DNA of 64,000 bases from Actinomycetes bacterium (GCA_024639145.1 JAHEIZ010000007.1:1-64000); one strand, 5' to 3'. Counted from the first letter of the stretch, positions 33,935 through 43,250 are shown. Notes: generated by a model not told the origin, from the sequence alone. Numbers and translations: made by a program.

Positions 33935-35327
33935 TCACTTTGTCTTGAGTCTTTCGTGCAGCTATCGCAAGAACCGACCAGCCAAGAAGTGCGATGAGGA
34001 AACTCAGGAGCCCGTCAGTGCGCAGCGCGGAAGCCAGCGCATCAAGCTGCGCATCGCTGACACTTTGCGCTCCGGCATCCATCTGCACGCTCGAAATGAT
34101 GATGGTGCCGAGAAGCGCCATTCCCAACGCCGTGCCCACCGAACTCGCTGCCGTGCGGAAGGCGGACACTTCACCCGTGCGATCAGCGGGTGCACGACCC
34201 ATGACATCCATGTTGAGCACGGTCAGCGCGCCCATGCCCGCACAGCTGAAGACCGTCGAGATCGCGATGAGCAACCACATGGGCGTACTCGGTTGCATCA
34301 CGATGAGCGGGAGCATTGTCAGGCCAGTGGCGAGGATGAGACTCCGACCGGCACGAGAGGCGCCCCATCGGCGCACGGCCCACTTGGCGAGAAACTTCGC
34401 TCCGAGGATCGCACCGATCTGGGCGGGAGCAACGACGATTGCGGCCTCAAGTGCTGAGAGATCGTAGAAGTACTCGAGAACGATGCATACATACGTGAGA
34501 ATCTGAACGAGCGAGATCAGCACCACGCCGATCATGAGCGCGCGCATCAGCGTTCCCCGCAGCGAGCCGAAGTTGAAGCTCGATCGGGCGTTCAGCCGAA
34601 TCACGACGAAGCAGGCCAGGGCCGCCAGAAGGCAGAGGACGGTGCCCACCAGGAGTTTCCGGCCTTCGAGCTCGACATTGTCGATCTCGGCGATCACCGT
34701 CGCTCCGGCAGCCAGCGAGATACCGGCGAGGATCGGCGTCACCCACTCCCCAGTTGCCTCACCTGGCGTTCCCTTGCCTAGAAGGAACTGGGCAACGACC
34801 GCGATCAGCACGCCGGAAACGGCCCAGGAGATCGGAATCCACCGCCAGTTCACCACCCCGAGAACACCCGCAGTCGCAATCGGAAGTACGAGGAAGGCGA
34901 TCGGGAAGACCATGCCGTAACTGGTGAACGCTGACACGTGAGCATTGCCCTCGCTCGCCGTCTTCTGCAGGAGACTGACGGCCACGACCTGGATGACAAT
35001 GGCACCAGCGCCGCAGAGCGCGAGTCCAGCGCTCACGCCCATCGGTGCTTGGGCTGAGGCAAGGATCAACGATCCAAGGGCGAAGATCAGGCCGGCACCG
35101 ACCATCGTGCGTCGTTGCCCGAGCCGATCCCCTGCTCGACCCGCCACGAAGACCACGAGAAGCGCGGCCACCGACGGAACGACAAGCGCGTCCTCGACGT
35201 ACTCATCCGAGAGGCCGAGGCTCTCGGCCATGGGTGCCACGAGGAAAGTGAGGCCCGCCGCGACAAGCAGGGTGAGTCCGACGATCACGCAGATGGCGAG
35301 CACGATCCGGCGCTGCTGCGAAGTCAC
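33924..35327 (-). CDS. MFS transporter (DHA2-like)
   Basis: Proton-coupled membrane transporter of 467 aa with about 14 hydrophobic segments. The motif-A loop between segments 2 and 3 is GRAGDRLGQRRTM. Length and segment number match the 14-TM drug:H+ antiporter group. The GTG start is preceded by GAAGAG. It stands alone, convergent with the tRNA cluster. The substrate is not predictable from the sequence. Confidence 0.85.
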   Translation of the reverse strand: MTSQQRRIVLAICVIVGLTLLVAAGLTFLVAPMAESLGLSDEYVEDALVVPSVAALLVVFVAGRAGDRLGQRRTMVGAGLIFALGSLILASAQAPMGVSAGLALCGAGAIVIQVVAVSLLQKTASEGNAHVSAFTSYGMVFPIAFLVLPIATAGVLGVVNWRWIPISWAVSGVLIAVVAQFLLGKGTPGEATGEWVTPILAGISLAAGATVIAEIDNVELEGRKLLVGTVLCLLAALACFVVIRLNARSSFNFGSLRGTLMRALMIGVVLISLVQILTYVCIVLEYFYDLSALEAAIVVAPAQIGAILGAKFLAKWAVRRWGASRAGRSLILATGLTMLPLIVMQPSTPMWLLIAISTVFSCAGMGALTVLNMDVMGRAPADRTGEVSAFRTAASSVGTALGMALLGTIIISSVQMDAGAQSVSDAQLDALASALRTDGLLSFLIALLGWSVLAIAARKTQDKVTPG

Positions 35328-35364
35328 GTCATCTCTTCGCTGTCGAAAATGTCATTGCACACAA

Positions 35365-36063
35365 TCACGCCTCGACTCGAAACGTTGCGCACACGTAGAA
35401 GACTCCCATGAATTCCTCCGCGTGATCAATGTCCGCCGTCGTCACCGCTGAGACTCCGGAGAGCACCAGCAGCGGTATGCGGAGGTCACTGAGCTGCGCC
35501 TCGAAGTCCGTCTTGGTGATCGCCGCGAGACTCGCGCGACTTCCCCCACTGATCAACTCGACAAGGCGCGCGTTGAATCCGGCGGAATCAGGATGGAAAG
35601 AGCCTGGTGCCTTCGGAGTCGAGCACGCGCTCGCGTTGCCGAGGATCAGCAGCCCGATCCGCTCGGTCGACTCGTGAAATTCTTGGCCGATGCTCGAGGC
35701 CGCAGCCTCCGGCGCCGAAGCCGAGATCAGGCGGTACGACGTCGGGTCGTTCCATCCTGCTTCGCCGAGAAGGGCGGCGGCGATGGCCAGCGGGATAGGG
35801 AGCATGACGGAGTGTCCGGTTGCGGGCACCGTCACCGGCGGCAGGCCGCCCAGGCGATGCAGGCCGAGCGTGCACGATTCATCGAATTCGCCCGCCGGGT
35901 CACCCTGAGCAATGACGACGATGCGTTCCGGGTGAGTGTCGAGAAGTTCGCGCAGCACACCGAGCGCCGCGGCGCGCTGTTCCTGCGCCGCCTCCTGCGA
36001 GCCGCTGAGGCCGCGCACGAGAACGGGAGCGGCCGGAATGAGCGCGGCACCGACGACACTCAT
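35365..36063 (-). CDS. LigB-fold protein, probably not a dioxygenase
   Basis: 232 aa; the start at ATG 36063 overlaps the folP-like stop (ATGA). The overall pattern (GAALIPAAPVLV, IVVIAQGDPAGEF, IGLLILGNASA) resembles class III extradiol dioxygenase-like proteins known from other actinobacteria. The N-terminal metal-ligand His of active LigB enzymes is absent (IPAAPV where HGxP-like is expected). It is third in an operon with gpgS and the folP2-like gene. Its function is unknown; structural homology and operon placement are the only clues. Confidence 0.7.
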   Translation of the reverse strand: MSVVGAALIPAAPVLVRGLSGSQEAAQEQRAAALGVLRELLDTHPERIVVIAQGDPAGEFDESCTLGLHRLGGLPPVTVPATGHSVMLPIPLAIAAALLGEAGWNDPTSYRLISASAPEAAASSIGQEFHESTERIGLLILGNASACSTPKAPGSFHPDSAGFNARLVELISGGSRASLAAITKTDFEAQLSDLRIPLLVLSGVSAVTTADIDHAEEFMGVFYVCATFRVEA

Positions 36064-36923
36064 GCCAGGCCTCGCACAGTACGAGCAGGTGCACGGGTGC
36101 CCTGGATCGAGGCCACCATGTCGAGCACCTCGCGAGTCTCGGCCACTGAGTGCACCCGGAAGATACGAGCACCAGCGAATGCCGTGACGGCAACGCACGC
36201 GAGGCTGCCCAGGAGGCGCTCATCTACCGGACGATCAAGGGACTCTCCGATGAAGTCCTTATTCGACGTTGACATCAGCACCGGCCATCCCGTGTCGACC
36301 ATCTCACTCGTGCGGCGAGTTGCCTCGAGCGAGTGCCACGTGTTCTTGCCGAAGTCGTGGCCCGGGTCGATCACGATGCCCTCCCGCGGAACTCCGGCTT
36401 CGAGGGCACGTTCAGCAAGGTCCGTGGTGCGAGTGATGATGTCGTGCATCAGGTCGTCATATGCCACACGATGCGGACGCGTGCGCGGGGTCGCACCGCC
36501 CGTGTGGGTGCAGATGATTCCTGCGGAGAACTCCGCCGCGACTTCGGCAAGCTTCGGGTCAACGCCGCCCCACGCATCGTTCATGACATCGGCACCGGCA
36601 AGACATGCTGCCCGACCGACCTCGTGTCGCCACGTGTCAACGCTGATCACGATGTCGGGGTACTCGTGACGCACGGCCTCGATGAAGGGGACGACTCTGC
36701 GCGCCTCCTCCTCCGCCGACACGAATTCCCCGGGACCGGCCTTCACTCCACCGATGTCGATGATGTCTGCGCCTTCGGCAACGACCTGGTGGACTCGCTT
36801 CATCGCCGCGTCATCGGCCCAGGAGGCACCTTTGTCGAAGAAGGAATCCGGCGTGCGATTCACGATTGCCATCACCAGCATGTCCGTGTCGGTAAAACTC
36901 CCCCGCCCTAGCCGCAAGGTCAT
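36060..36923 (-). CDS. folP2: FolP2-type dihydropteroate synthase homolog
   Basis: TIM-barrel protein of 287 aa. The opening VMAIVNRTPDSFFDKG follows the mycobacterial FolP2 type and not the usual NVTPDSFSDGG. The pABA/sulfonamide-binding loop STRPG is replaced (GGVKAGPGEF), and the C-terminal SRK motif reads STSNKDFIG. FolP2 of mycobacteria is reported not to act as a dihydropteroate synthase, so this protein probably has another role. It overlaps gpgS by 4 bp, like the Rv1207-Rv1208 arrangement. Confidence 0.85.
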   Translation of the reverse strand: MTLRLGRGSFTDTDMLVMAIVNRTPDSFFDKGASWADDAAMKRVHQVVAEGADIIDIGGVKAGPGEFVSAEEEARRVVPFIEAVRHEYPDIVISVDTWRHEVGRAACLAGADVMNDAWGGVDPKLAEVAAEFSAGIICTHTGGATPRTRPHRVAYDDLMHDIITRTTDLAERALEAGVPREGIVIDPGHDFGKNTWHSLEATRRTSEMVDTGWPVLMSTSNKDFIGESLDRPVDERLLGSLACVAVTAFAGARIFRVHSVAETREVLDMVASIQGTRAPARTVRGLA

Positions 36924-37894
36924 GATCGTGCCTGGGGGTGAGCGCTGTCGGCTTCGGCCGGTAGGAGAGCGAGCACCGGCGGGCGTTCCAGATCGTTGAT
37001 GAGCCGCGATTCCCAGTCGCGTTCACCCGACGCCTCGGACCGAACCAGGTGGGCAATCTCCTCAACGCCCTGTGGCTCAACGCCGAACCTGCGCCGGGTC
37101 GCCGCGGCCAGCACCTCGGCCGACAGGATTCCGAGATTCCTCAGATCCTGATGAACGTGACCGCGGTTACCGAGATCGACCTGAGCGAGCGCATCAAGAC
37201 CGTGTCGCTCGTAGGTATCGATCAGTGTCGCGAACTCGACGCCGTAGCCGGAGGGGAAGCTCTGCGTCTCGAGAAGTTGACGCCGACCCGCCCATTCCCC
37301 GGCCAGCGGTTGAACCACGCCGGCGAGATCCGGCCACCACAGGTTGATGAGCGGACGTGCCATGAGTTCATTCACCCGACCGCCCTGCGCGATGCCCTCC
37401 GGCGCGTCCGCGAGATCGCGGTCATAGAAGGCCTTGACGAGCAAAACCTCAGGCTCTCGCAGGAGTGGCGCGAGGAGTCCGGTCACGTAATCGGCGGTGA
37501 AGGTGGTCAGGTCCGCATCGATGAAGATCACGATTTCACCCGATGAGACGAGAAGCGACTTCCACATCGCCTCGCCCTTTCCCGGTCGCCAGCCGAGATC
37601 CGCTCGAATCTCGGCGGCTGAGTGCACGGTCGCTCCGGCAGCACGCGCGACTTCTGCCGTGGCGTCACGCGAGTCACTGTCGATCACGATCAGCTCATCG
37701 ACGAGCTGACTTCCGAGAACATGAGCATCGTGAATGGCCGTGACGATATTGCCGATAGTCGGTGCCTCATCGCGCGCGGGAATGACCACGCTCACGCGGG
37801 TGGTGCCCTTCAGTGCCTGAAGCAGCCCATGATCCCCGGCGGAGATCATGAATGAGCGGCGTTGACACCAGTGACGCGCTTCGAGATTCATCAC
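36920..37894 (-). CDS. gpgS: Glucosyl-3-phosphoglycerate synthase
   Basis: Transfers glucose from a nucleotide sugar to 3-phosphoglycerate, the first step toward glucosylglycerate and methylglucose lipopolysaccharides (GT81, GT-A fold). It is 324 aa, or 323 from the adjacent ATG 37891. Matches are RVSVVIPARDEAPTIGN, the diphosphate-binding RPGKGEAMWKS, metal motif FIDADL, GGRVNELMARPL and PSGYGVEFATLIDT. The N-terminal extension before the GT domain supports the long start. It is translationally coupled to the folP2-like gene. Confidence 0.92.
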   Translation of the reverse strand: MMNLEARHWCQRRSFMISAGDHGLLQALKGTTRVSVVIPARDEAPTIGNIVTAIHDAHVLGSQLVDELIVIDSDSRDATAEVARAAGATVHSAAEIRADLGWRPGKGEAMWKSLLVSSGEIVIFIDADLTTFTADYVTGLLAPLLREPEVLLVKAFYDRDLADAPEGIAQGGRVNELMARPLINLWWPDLAGVVQPLAGEWAGRRQLLETQSFPSGYGVEFATLIDTYERHGLDALAQVDLGNRGHVHQDLRNLGILSAEVLAAATRRRFGVEPQGVEEIAHLVRSEASGERDWESRLINDLERPPVLALLPAEADSAHPQARS

Positions 37895-38087
37895 TTCCCG
37901 ATTCTCGCGAGGACTGTTGCGGATTTCGACGAGCCTAGCGGGATCCGCCGATTTCAGTCAGGTGACGAAGAGGTCCACCGGGGCGCCGCGTGCCACGGTT
38001 GGCGCAGGCCGGTGTCGACTCGATGCCTGGTGCCGTCTGCGTCCGCGAATGCCACCCCGAGCCCCCTTCTTCGAGTTAGATATCCCC

Positions 38088-38657
38088 GTGGAGCTCACGC
38101 GTATCGGAGAGGGCGGCGCCTCGGGGAGGATTCTCCGAAGCGCCTGGTGGGCGTGGTGGGCCTGTGCGATCTCCTGGCTCATCGCCTGCATTCGACTCGG
38201 TGCCGTGTTCTTCTCGAACCTGGCTTCCGGCGATGGAAACGACTCCCCCATCGGCGCACTCCACACGGTCTTCGATGCCGGTTACATTGCCGTCTCGGCG
38301 TCAACATCCGTGGCGCTCGTCTTCGTCGTCTGGCTTGCATTCATGACACGTCGCGGCGGCAAGCTTGCCGTCGCAGTGATCCTTCTCATCGTCGGCGGCG
38401 TGCTGTTCGCCTACTTCCGCGAGTTCGCGGCATGGATGGTTGCCGCGAAGGGGCTGTTCGCCTTCACCCCGCGGATGGTGCGGATCGATGCGGTGTACAC
38501 GGTGCTCACGATTCTCACCCTGCTCTTCGCCACGCCTTCGTACTTCGGTCAGGCGCTTGTCGCGGCCGCGCTCGTGCTCACCGCCGTCTTCCTCGCAATT
38601 GCCGCGAAACGATGGCGCGCCGTGACTCGCATCGTCGACGAGGTCGAGGCTCGCTAG
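38088..38657 (+). CDS. Four-TM membrane protein, unknown
   Basis: 189 aa from GTG 38088; ATG 38049 is an alternative and the track start at 37917 is too long. Four hydrophobic segments are seen: AWWAWWACAISWLIACIRLG, a segment around VALVFVVWLAFM, VAVILLIVGGVLFAYF, and the C-terminal ALVLTAVFLAIAA. Basic residues close the C-terminus. I do not recognise a family. It is divergent from gpgS and convergent with the amidohydrolase. TTAGAT 6 nt before the GTG may be a -10 of a leaderless start. Confidence 0.6.
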   Translation: MELTRIGEGGASGRILRSAWWAWWACAISWLIACIRLGAVFFSNLASGDGNDSPIGALHTVFDAGYIAVSASTSVALVFVVWLAFMTRRGGKLAVAVILLIVGGVLFAYFREFAAWMVAAKGLFAFTPRMVRIDAVYTVLTILTLLFATPSYFGQALVAAALVLTAVFLAIAAKRWRAVTRIVDEVEAR

Positions 38658-38675
38658 CAGGCGGATCGAGGCAGA

Positions 38676-40340
38676 CTACTTCCTGCCATCGAAGGTAATT
38701 CGCCCATCCATCATGGTGAGCACGACAGGAACCTGGTGGATCTCCTCGGGCTCGACTTCGAAAAGATCACGCCCGAGCACGATCAGGTCGGCGCATTTGC
38801 CCACCTCGATGGAACCGATCTCGTTCTCCATGCGCAGCTGGAAGGCTCCGTTGATTGTCGCCGCGCGAAGCGCATCCTCCAGGCTCATGCGCTGACGCGG
38901 GACGAACGGCCGGTCGTCGGGGAAGCCCGGTCGCTTCCGGGTCACGGCGGCCTCGATCTGGATCAACGGCGGGATCTCGGCGAGGTCAACGCCCGGGAGG
39001 TCAGCCCCGAAGGTCACCGTGGCGCCGGAGCGCACGAGATCGCCGTAGGGAAATACCTCGGATTCCACCCGATCAGCGCCAAGCAAGTCCGTGTAGATCT
39101 CGAGGTACTGACCGTGATAATCCGTACCCCACAAGGGAGTGCAATTCGCGATCACTCCGAGCGCGGCGAATCTCGGCACGTCATCAGGGGCGAGCAGGGT
39201 GTTATGCGCGATGGTGTGCCGTGCCGTACCTATTCCGAGCTCCTTCTGAGCCCGCTCGAAGGCGTTGAGAACTGTCCTGGCCGAACCGTCAGCATCAACA
39301 TGCACGTGCATGTCGAAGCCGGCCTCCTGAATTGCCTTCGCTTGCGCTGCGATGTGCGCCTCACTAAAGAGCATCTGCCCCACTGAGGGATGCGCGCCGC
39401 ACGACGGCTGCAGCAGGAGTGCGCCATCGCTGAACAGTGTGCCGTCAGCCCACATCTTCAGGTGCGAGATCGACACGTGCGGGGAACGCAGGCGAGCATT
39501 CCAGTCCGTCAGCGCATCAGCGATGACCTGCGGATCATCGGATTCGCTACGCGTCCAGTACGAGCCGGCAACGCGAACATCGAGAGTGCCCTCGAGATCC
39601 CGTGCGATGTAGTCGGCATAGACCGGCTCGGAATCGGCGCTGGTCGCGCCCATGAACACGCCGGCCTCGAAGTAGGTGGTGATGCCGTAACTCGGTGCGC
39701 GGTCGAGGGTCAGCTGCTGGGTCTGCCGGAAGACCTCCATGGTGAAAGTTCCCACCGCGGCAAGGACGGGGATGACCGCAGCGGCCTCGACCGCGTGACC
39801 GGTAGGCGTGCCATCGGTATCCCGCACGTAGTACTGATTCGGCGCAGGGTCCGGGGTGGCGGCGGAGATGCCGGCCAGCTTCATTGCCGCAGTGTTGAAC
39901 CACAGATCGTGGATATCCGCCGAGCACACAACCATCGGAACGTCGCCGGTGATCTCATCGAGCCATTCGCGTCGGGGCGAGACACCCTGGAACGAGCCCG
40001 GGTACCAGCCGAAGCCTCGGTACATCGTGAGCCCCGGATTTCCGGTCACGTACTCGCGCACCGCGGCGAGAATCGCCTCCTCGCCCACGATGCCGCTCAG
40101 ATCGACGCCCAGCTTGCCGACCGCCATCATCGCCAGGTGATCGTGCGCATCCACGAATCCGGGAAGCAGCATCCCGCCTGCAAGATCGATGACCTCGGCG
40201 CCCTGCGGAGTTCGCACGCTCGCGTCAGCTTCGCTCCCGACGAACTCGATACGCCCGGCCACGACGATCGCTGTCTGGGCCCAGGGCTGCTTCGGGTTCA
40301 TCGTGTAGACGGAGCCACCGCGAAATACCGTCGCACTCAT
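38676..40340 (-). CDS. Amidohydrolase, YtcJ/NfdA-like
   Basis: Metal-dependent hydrolase of the amidohydrolase_3 group, 554 aa. The N-terminal metal motif is PGFVDAHDHLAMM. The middle part carries DMHVHVDADGSARTVL and TARHTIAHNTLL with further His ligands. The C-terminal composite beta domain is typical (ADLIVLGRDLFEV). The natural substrate is unknown; relatives cleave N-formyl or cyclic amide bonds. GAGGAT precedes the start. It is convergent with the four-TM gene. Confidence 0.87.
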   Translation of the reverse strand: MSATVFRGGSVYTMNPKQPWAQTAIVVAGRIEFVGSEADASVRTPQGAEVIDLAGGMLLPGFVDAHDHLAMMAVGKLGVDLSGIVGEEAILAAVREYVTGNPGLTMYRGFGWYPGSFQGVSPRREWLDEITGDVPMVVCSADIHDLWFNTAAMKLAGISAATPDPAPNQYYVRDTDGTPTGHAVEAAAVIPVLAAVGTFTMEVFRQTQQLTLDRAPSYGITTYFEAGVFMGATSADSEPVYADYIARDLEGTLDVRVAGSYWTRSESDDPQVIADALTDWNARLRSPHVSISHLKMWADGTLFSDGALLLQPSCGAHPSVGQMLFSEAHIAAQAKAIQEAGFDMHVHVDADGSARTVLNAFERAQKELGIGTARHTIAHNTLLAPDDVPRFAALGVIANCTPLWGTDYHGQYLEIYTDLLGADRVESEVFPYGDLVRSGATVTFGADLPGVDLAEIPPLIQIEAAVTRKRPGFPDDRPFVPRQRMSLEDALRAATINGAFQLRMENEIGSIEVGKCADLIVLGRDLFEVEPEEIHQVPVVLTMMDGRITFDGRK

Positions 40341-40473
40341 ATCCTCACTGCACCTTTCGTCGTGATCCCGTGACGAGCCCTCGGACCGAACAAGCTTTCA
40401 ACTCACGGCCCCATCCTCATTTCCCCGCGAATCCACGGACAGTAGCCTTGCGTCAGGCACAGGAGCGGAGAGG

Positions 40474-41457
40474 ATGAGGTGGCGCAGCATGTCGAGTATG
40501 TTCGATGAGCAGCCTTCCTTGCTCCGAAATCGCAACTCACACCTGATCATGCAGTCGGGTGAATCGAACTACGCCAAGCGCTCCCCCCTCATCGAGGAGG
40601 AGCCGCCGGCACAGGCCCCGCGCGCACCTCGCCAGGTTTCGGGTACTGCCTTCGCAGCAGCACTTACTCGAAAGCAGGACTTTCGCGCCAAACCCGAAGG
40701 CTGGAAAATGTTCAGCCCGAGCACCTGGGGCTTCCTGCGGAACACGGCCTGGGGTCGGAAGAAGGCTGCGCGACGACAGATCAACTCCCTGACCGCCAAG
40801 GTCGACAAGTTCGGTGCGGCGATGAAGGGGATCTCCCCCCGCGGCGGTCTCTTCGGCAATGCCAATTGGAATGACACGGGCACAGGTACGCCTTACACCG
40901 CGGCGACCGCGAAAGATGATCCGAATCTCACGACAAGTGCCTCGTATGGAGTGACGTCGCGGGCGGCAGGTGCCTGGGGCACTGCCGCCAGCGCCATCGC
41001 CGACTGGCATCGGCACGGGCAGGGAACCGAGGAGTCAAAGGGCGCCATGAAGCGTTTCCTGGGCGCCTCCGAAGACTCAGGCATGAGCCGAGAGAGCTTC
41101 AATGCCTTGGCCAACGGGCGAAACAAGATTGCCGGGCCAGCAGAACCCATGGAGGACTTGCACGAGGTCGGGGATAACGTGGACGGCCACGCCTGGCTCG
41201 ATGAGCCCGGCCAAGATGCACAGGACACGGGCCAAGGCATTCCCGACATTGTGCAGGAGGTGCTCGGCGCCAAGCCTGGAGGTAACGACTCGGGCGATCA
41301 CTTGTCGCCAGAGGTTCCCGCGAACCCCGTCAATCGGCAAAGTATCGACGACTCAGACCTCGATGAAGACAATGATGACGAGGATGCCTTCTACCGTGGC
41401 AATTTCACCCAGGAGCAAATTGACGCTGCCACGCGCCAGATGCAGAAGAGGTGGTAG
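40474..41457 (+). CDS. Orphan protein B: acidic linker and tail ending in Trp
   Basis: I do not recognise this 327-aa protein. ATG 40474 lies 8 nt after AGGAG; ATG 40489 is possible. An N-terminal stretch with many Pro and basic residues leads to a basic, aromatic region (GWKMFSPSTWGFLRNTAWGR) and a Ser/Gly/Ala middle part. A strongly acidic linker (DDSDLDEDNDDED) precedes the last 16 residues TQEQIDAATRQMQKRW, which share T-x-E-Q-[LI]-x(10)-W-stop with protein A. No signal peptide or TM segment. Monocistronic. Confidence 0.7.
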   Translation: MRWRSMSSMFDEQPSLLRNRNSHLIMQSGESNYAKRSPLIEEEPPAQAPRAPRQVSGTAFAAALTRKQDFRAKPEGWKMFSPSTWGFLRNTAWGRKKAARRQINSLTAKVDKFGAAMKGISPRGGLFGNANWNDTGTGTPYTAATAKDDPNLTTSASYGVTSRAAGAWGTAASAIADWHRHGQGTEESKGAMKRFLGASEDSGMSRESFNALANGRNKIAGPAEPMEDLHEVGDNVDGHAWLDEPGQDAQDTGQGIPDIVQEVLGAKPGGNDSGDHLSPEVPANPVNRQSIDDSDLDEDNDDEDAFYRGNFTQEQIDAATRQMQKRW

Positions 41458-41518
41458 CCCGGCTGCCCAAGCAGACAAGCCCAGCTCTCTCGCGATCGCC
41501 AAGTGAGTGAACTCGGGC

Positions 41519-41524
41519 TACCGT
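41519..41524 (+). promoter_or_regulatory. -10 box, leaderless start of SRPBCC gene
   Basis: TACCGT (TANNNT class) lies 6 nt before ATG 41531, with no Shine-Dalgarno. Confidence 0.45.
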
Positions 41525-41530
41525 CGCCCT

Positions 41531-42019
41531 ATGCCCTCCGAGAAGCCGCGTGCCGAGATTGTGGCCACCGACAGCCCCTGGAAGCGGGCCGGCCGAATCG
41601 TGATCGACGCGCCCATCACCGTTGTCTTCGCACTCATCGCTGATCCTCGGCAGCATGCCGAGTTCGATGGCTCAGGCACGGTACAACGACAGCTCAAGGG
41701 GCCCGAGCGGCTCTTCAAGGGTGCCAAATTCGGCATGGCGATGCGGGTGAAGTTCCCGTACACGATCACCAATACTGTCGAGGAGTTCGACGAGCCGCGC
41801 GTGATCGCATGGCGGCACCTTGGTCGACACCGCTGGCGGTACGAGCTCGAGGATCTCGGCGATGCGGGGACATCGGTGACGGAAACCTTCGACGGCAGCA
41901 CGGCGCTGTTTCCGCCGGCGCTCACGATCATCAACGCCTACGACAACAATCAGACAGCGATCCTCAAGTCACTCGTGCGACTGAAGCTGCTCGCCGAAGG
42001 TTCGTCAGACACTCGCTGA
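41531..42019 (+). CDS. SRPBCC (START-like) domain protein
   Basis: 162 aa from ATG 41531. It shows the helix-grip pattern of polyketide-cyclase/Bet v1-like proteins: a first strand AGRIVIDAPITVVFALIADPRQHAEFDG (core IDAPITVVFALIAD), central strands such as FPYTITNTVEEFDEPRVIAWR, and a long C-terminal helix (NNQTAILKSLVRLKLLAE). It would bind a hydrophobic ligand in the cavity. The ligand is unknown. It lies between orphan protein B and the convergent CLC-type gene. Confidence 0.8.
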   Translation: MPSEKPRAEIVATDSPWKRAGRIVIDAPITVVFALIADPRQHAEFDGSGTVQRQLKGPERLFKGAKFGMAMRVKFPYTITNTVEEFDEPRVIAWRHLGRHRWRYELEDLGDAGTSVTETFDGSTALFPPALTIINAYDNNQTAILKSLVRLKLLAEGSSDTR

Positions 42020-42046
42020 CTTCTTCGGAAGGGGCCTCTCGGCGAT

Positions 42047-43180
42047 TCAGTGACTGACAGGTTCGGCCACAATGCGATCGCCCCAGCGGGGGATGAGCCT
42101 CGCGACGATGGCACCGACGAGGGCAGCCGGAACGAGTGTCCATGTGCCCATCATTAGGCCAAGAACCACGCCGAGAACGATCACGATCGGCCACTTCATC
42201 GGCGCAGTCGCGATGAGCGAGGCGATGACGCCTACGACAATCGCCGCAGGCACCGAAGGGCCGGAGTCACCCATCAGCAGCGAAATCAGCAAACCCACTG
42301 CTGCCCCGACGAACATTGCCGGGAAGAACGGGCCACCACGGAAGCCGGCACCGAGGGACACCGCGTAGGCGATTGCCTTGAAGATGATGATGGCGACAAC
42401 TGTCGACGCGGTCGTGAGTGTCGGCAGCTTGGTGATGAACTCCTCGCCAGATGTGACGATGAAGAGGATGCCCTCGCCAGTGCGGCTCTGCACGATCAGG
42501 GCACTGATGCCGACGATGAGCGACGCCGCGATCAGGATCGGCAGGTGCGGGCCGCTGCCCGTTGCTCGCGCAATAAGTGCAGCGACCGTACGGGCAAGGG
42601 TGACGACCACCGCGACGATGATGGCGACACCGATCGCCCAGCCGATTTGATCCACCTCGATCGCCGTCGGCGTGCTGCCGAGCTGCATGCTGCCGGAGAG
42701 GATGGGGCCGACGAACAGGGCGAGGATCGCGCCAAGCGCTCCGAAGCCGACGATCTTCTTCTGGTCAGCGGCATCCGTGAAGCGCATACGCTTCGCCACC
42801 AGGCCACCGATCATCGATCCGGTCGCCACCAGTGCGACCTCGGGGCCGAGCACGATGCCACCCCACAGCGAGGCGAGGATCGCCAGGATCACGCCGACGT
42901 ACTCCTTGGGCGTCACACTGCTGACCTTGATCCCGCCGATGGGCGAATGCCCGGCATCGCCCACGAACGTGCGGATCACGTAGACCAGGACCGCGGCGAT
43001 CAGCAGGATGCCGATGACGTACCAGGCGGGGGTGGTTGCCCAGCCCTCGGGAATGGTCTCCCAGAGCAGGATGATTCCCGCATTCACGATCTCGAGGACG
43101 ACATAGCCGAGGACAAGGCTGATCACTGCGGCGAGCAGCATGGCCGGGATCGGGCGTCGGGCAGCGGGGGCAGAGTTCAT
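42047..43180 (-). CDS. CLC-family chloride channel/transporter homolog
   Basis: Integral membrane protein of 377 aa with about ten hydrophobic segments. The ion-filter segments are recognisable but altered: DAGHSPIGGI replaces the GSGIPQ type, and GGIVLGPEVALVATG replaces GREGP, so the gating Glu position is Leu. A C-terminal filter region follows (FRGGPFFPAMFVGAAVG, the GxFxP type). Loss of the gating Glu favours a channel over an H+/Cl- exchanger. That is inference. The start codon is preceded by GATACG. Confidence 0.78.
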   Translation of the reverse strand: MNSAPAARRPIPAMLLAAVISLVLGYVVLEIVNAGIILLWETIPEGWATTPAWYVIGILLIAAVLVYVIRTFVGDAGHSPIGGIKVSSVTPKEYVGVILAILASLWGGIVLGPEVALVATGSMIGGLVAKRMRFTDAADQKKIVGFGALGAILALFVGPILSGSMQLGSTPTAIEVDQIGWAIGVAIIVAVVVTLARTVAALIARATGSGPHLPILIAASLIVGISALIVQSRTGEGILFIVTSGEEFITKLPTLTTASTVVAIIIFKAIAYAVSLGAGFRGGPFFPAMFVGAAVGLLISLLMGDSGPSVPAAIVVGVIASLIATAPMKWPIVIVLGVVLGLMMGTWTLVPAALVGAIVARLIPRWGDRIVAEPVSH

Positions 43181-43250
43181 GGGCGTATCTCACCATGAGT
43201 GCACCCCACCGCTCACCACGGTCACGTTCGTGCCGCGGGGCAATACTGGC

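Noticed and set aside
36060-36923. A true folate-pathway dihydropteroate synthase
   Set aside because: The pABA loop STRPG is missing and the order matches the FolP2-GpgS pair; no other folate gene adjoins it.
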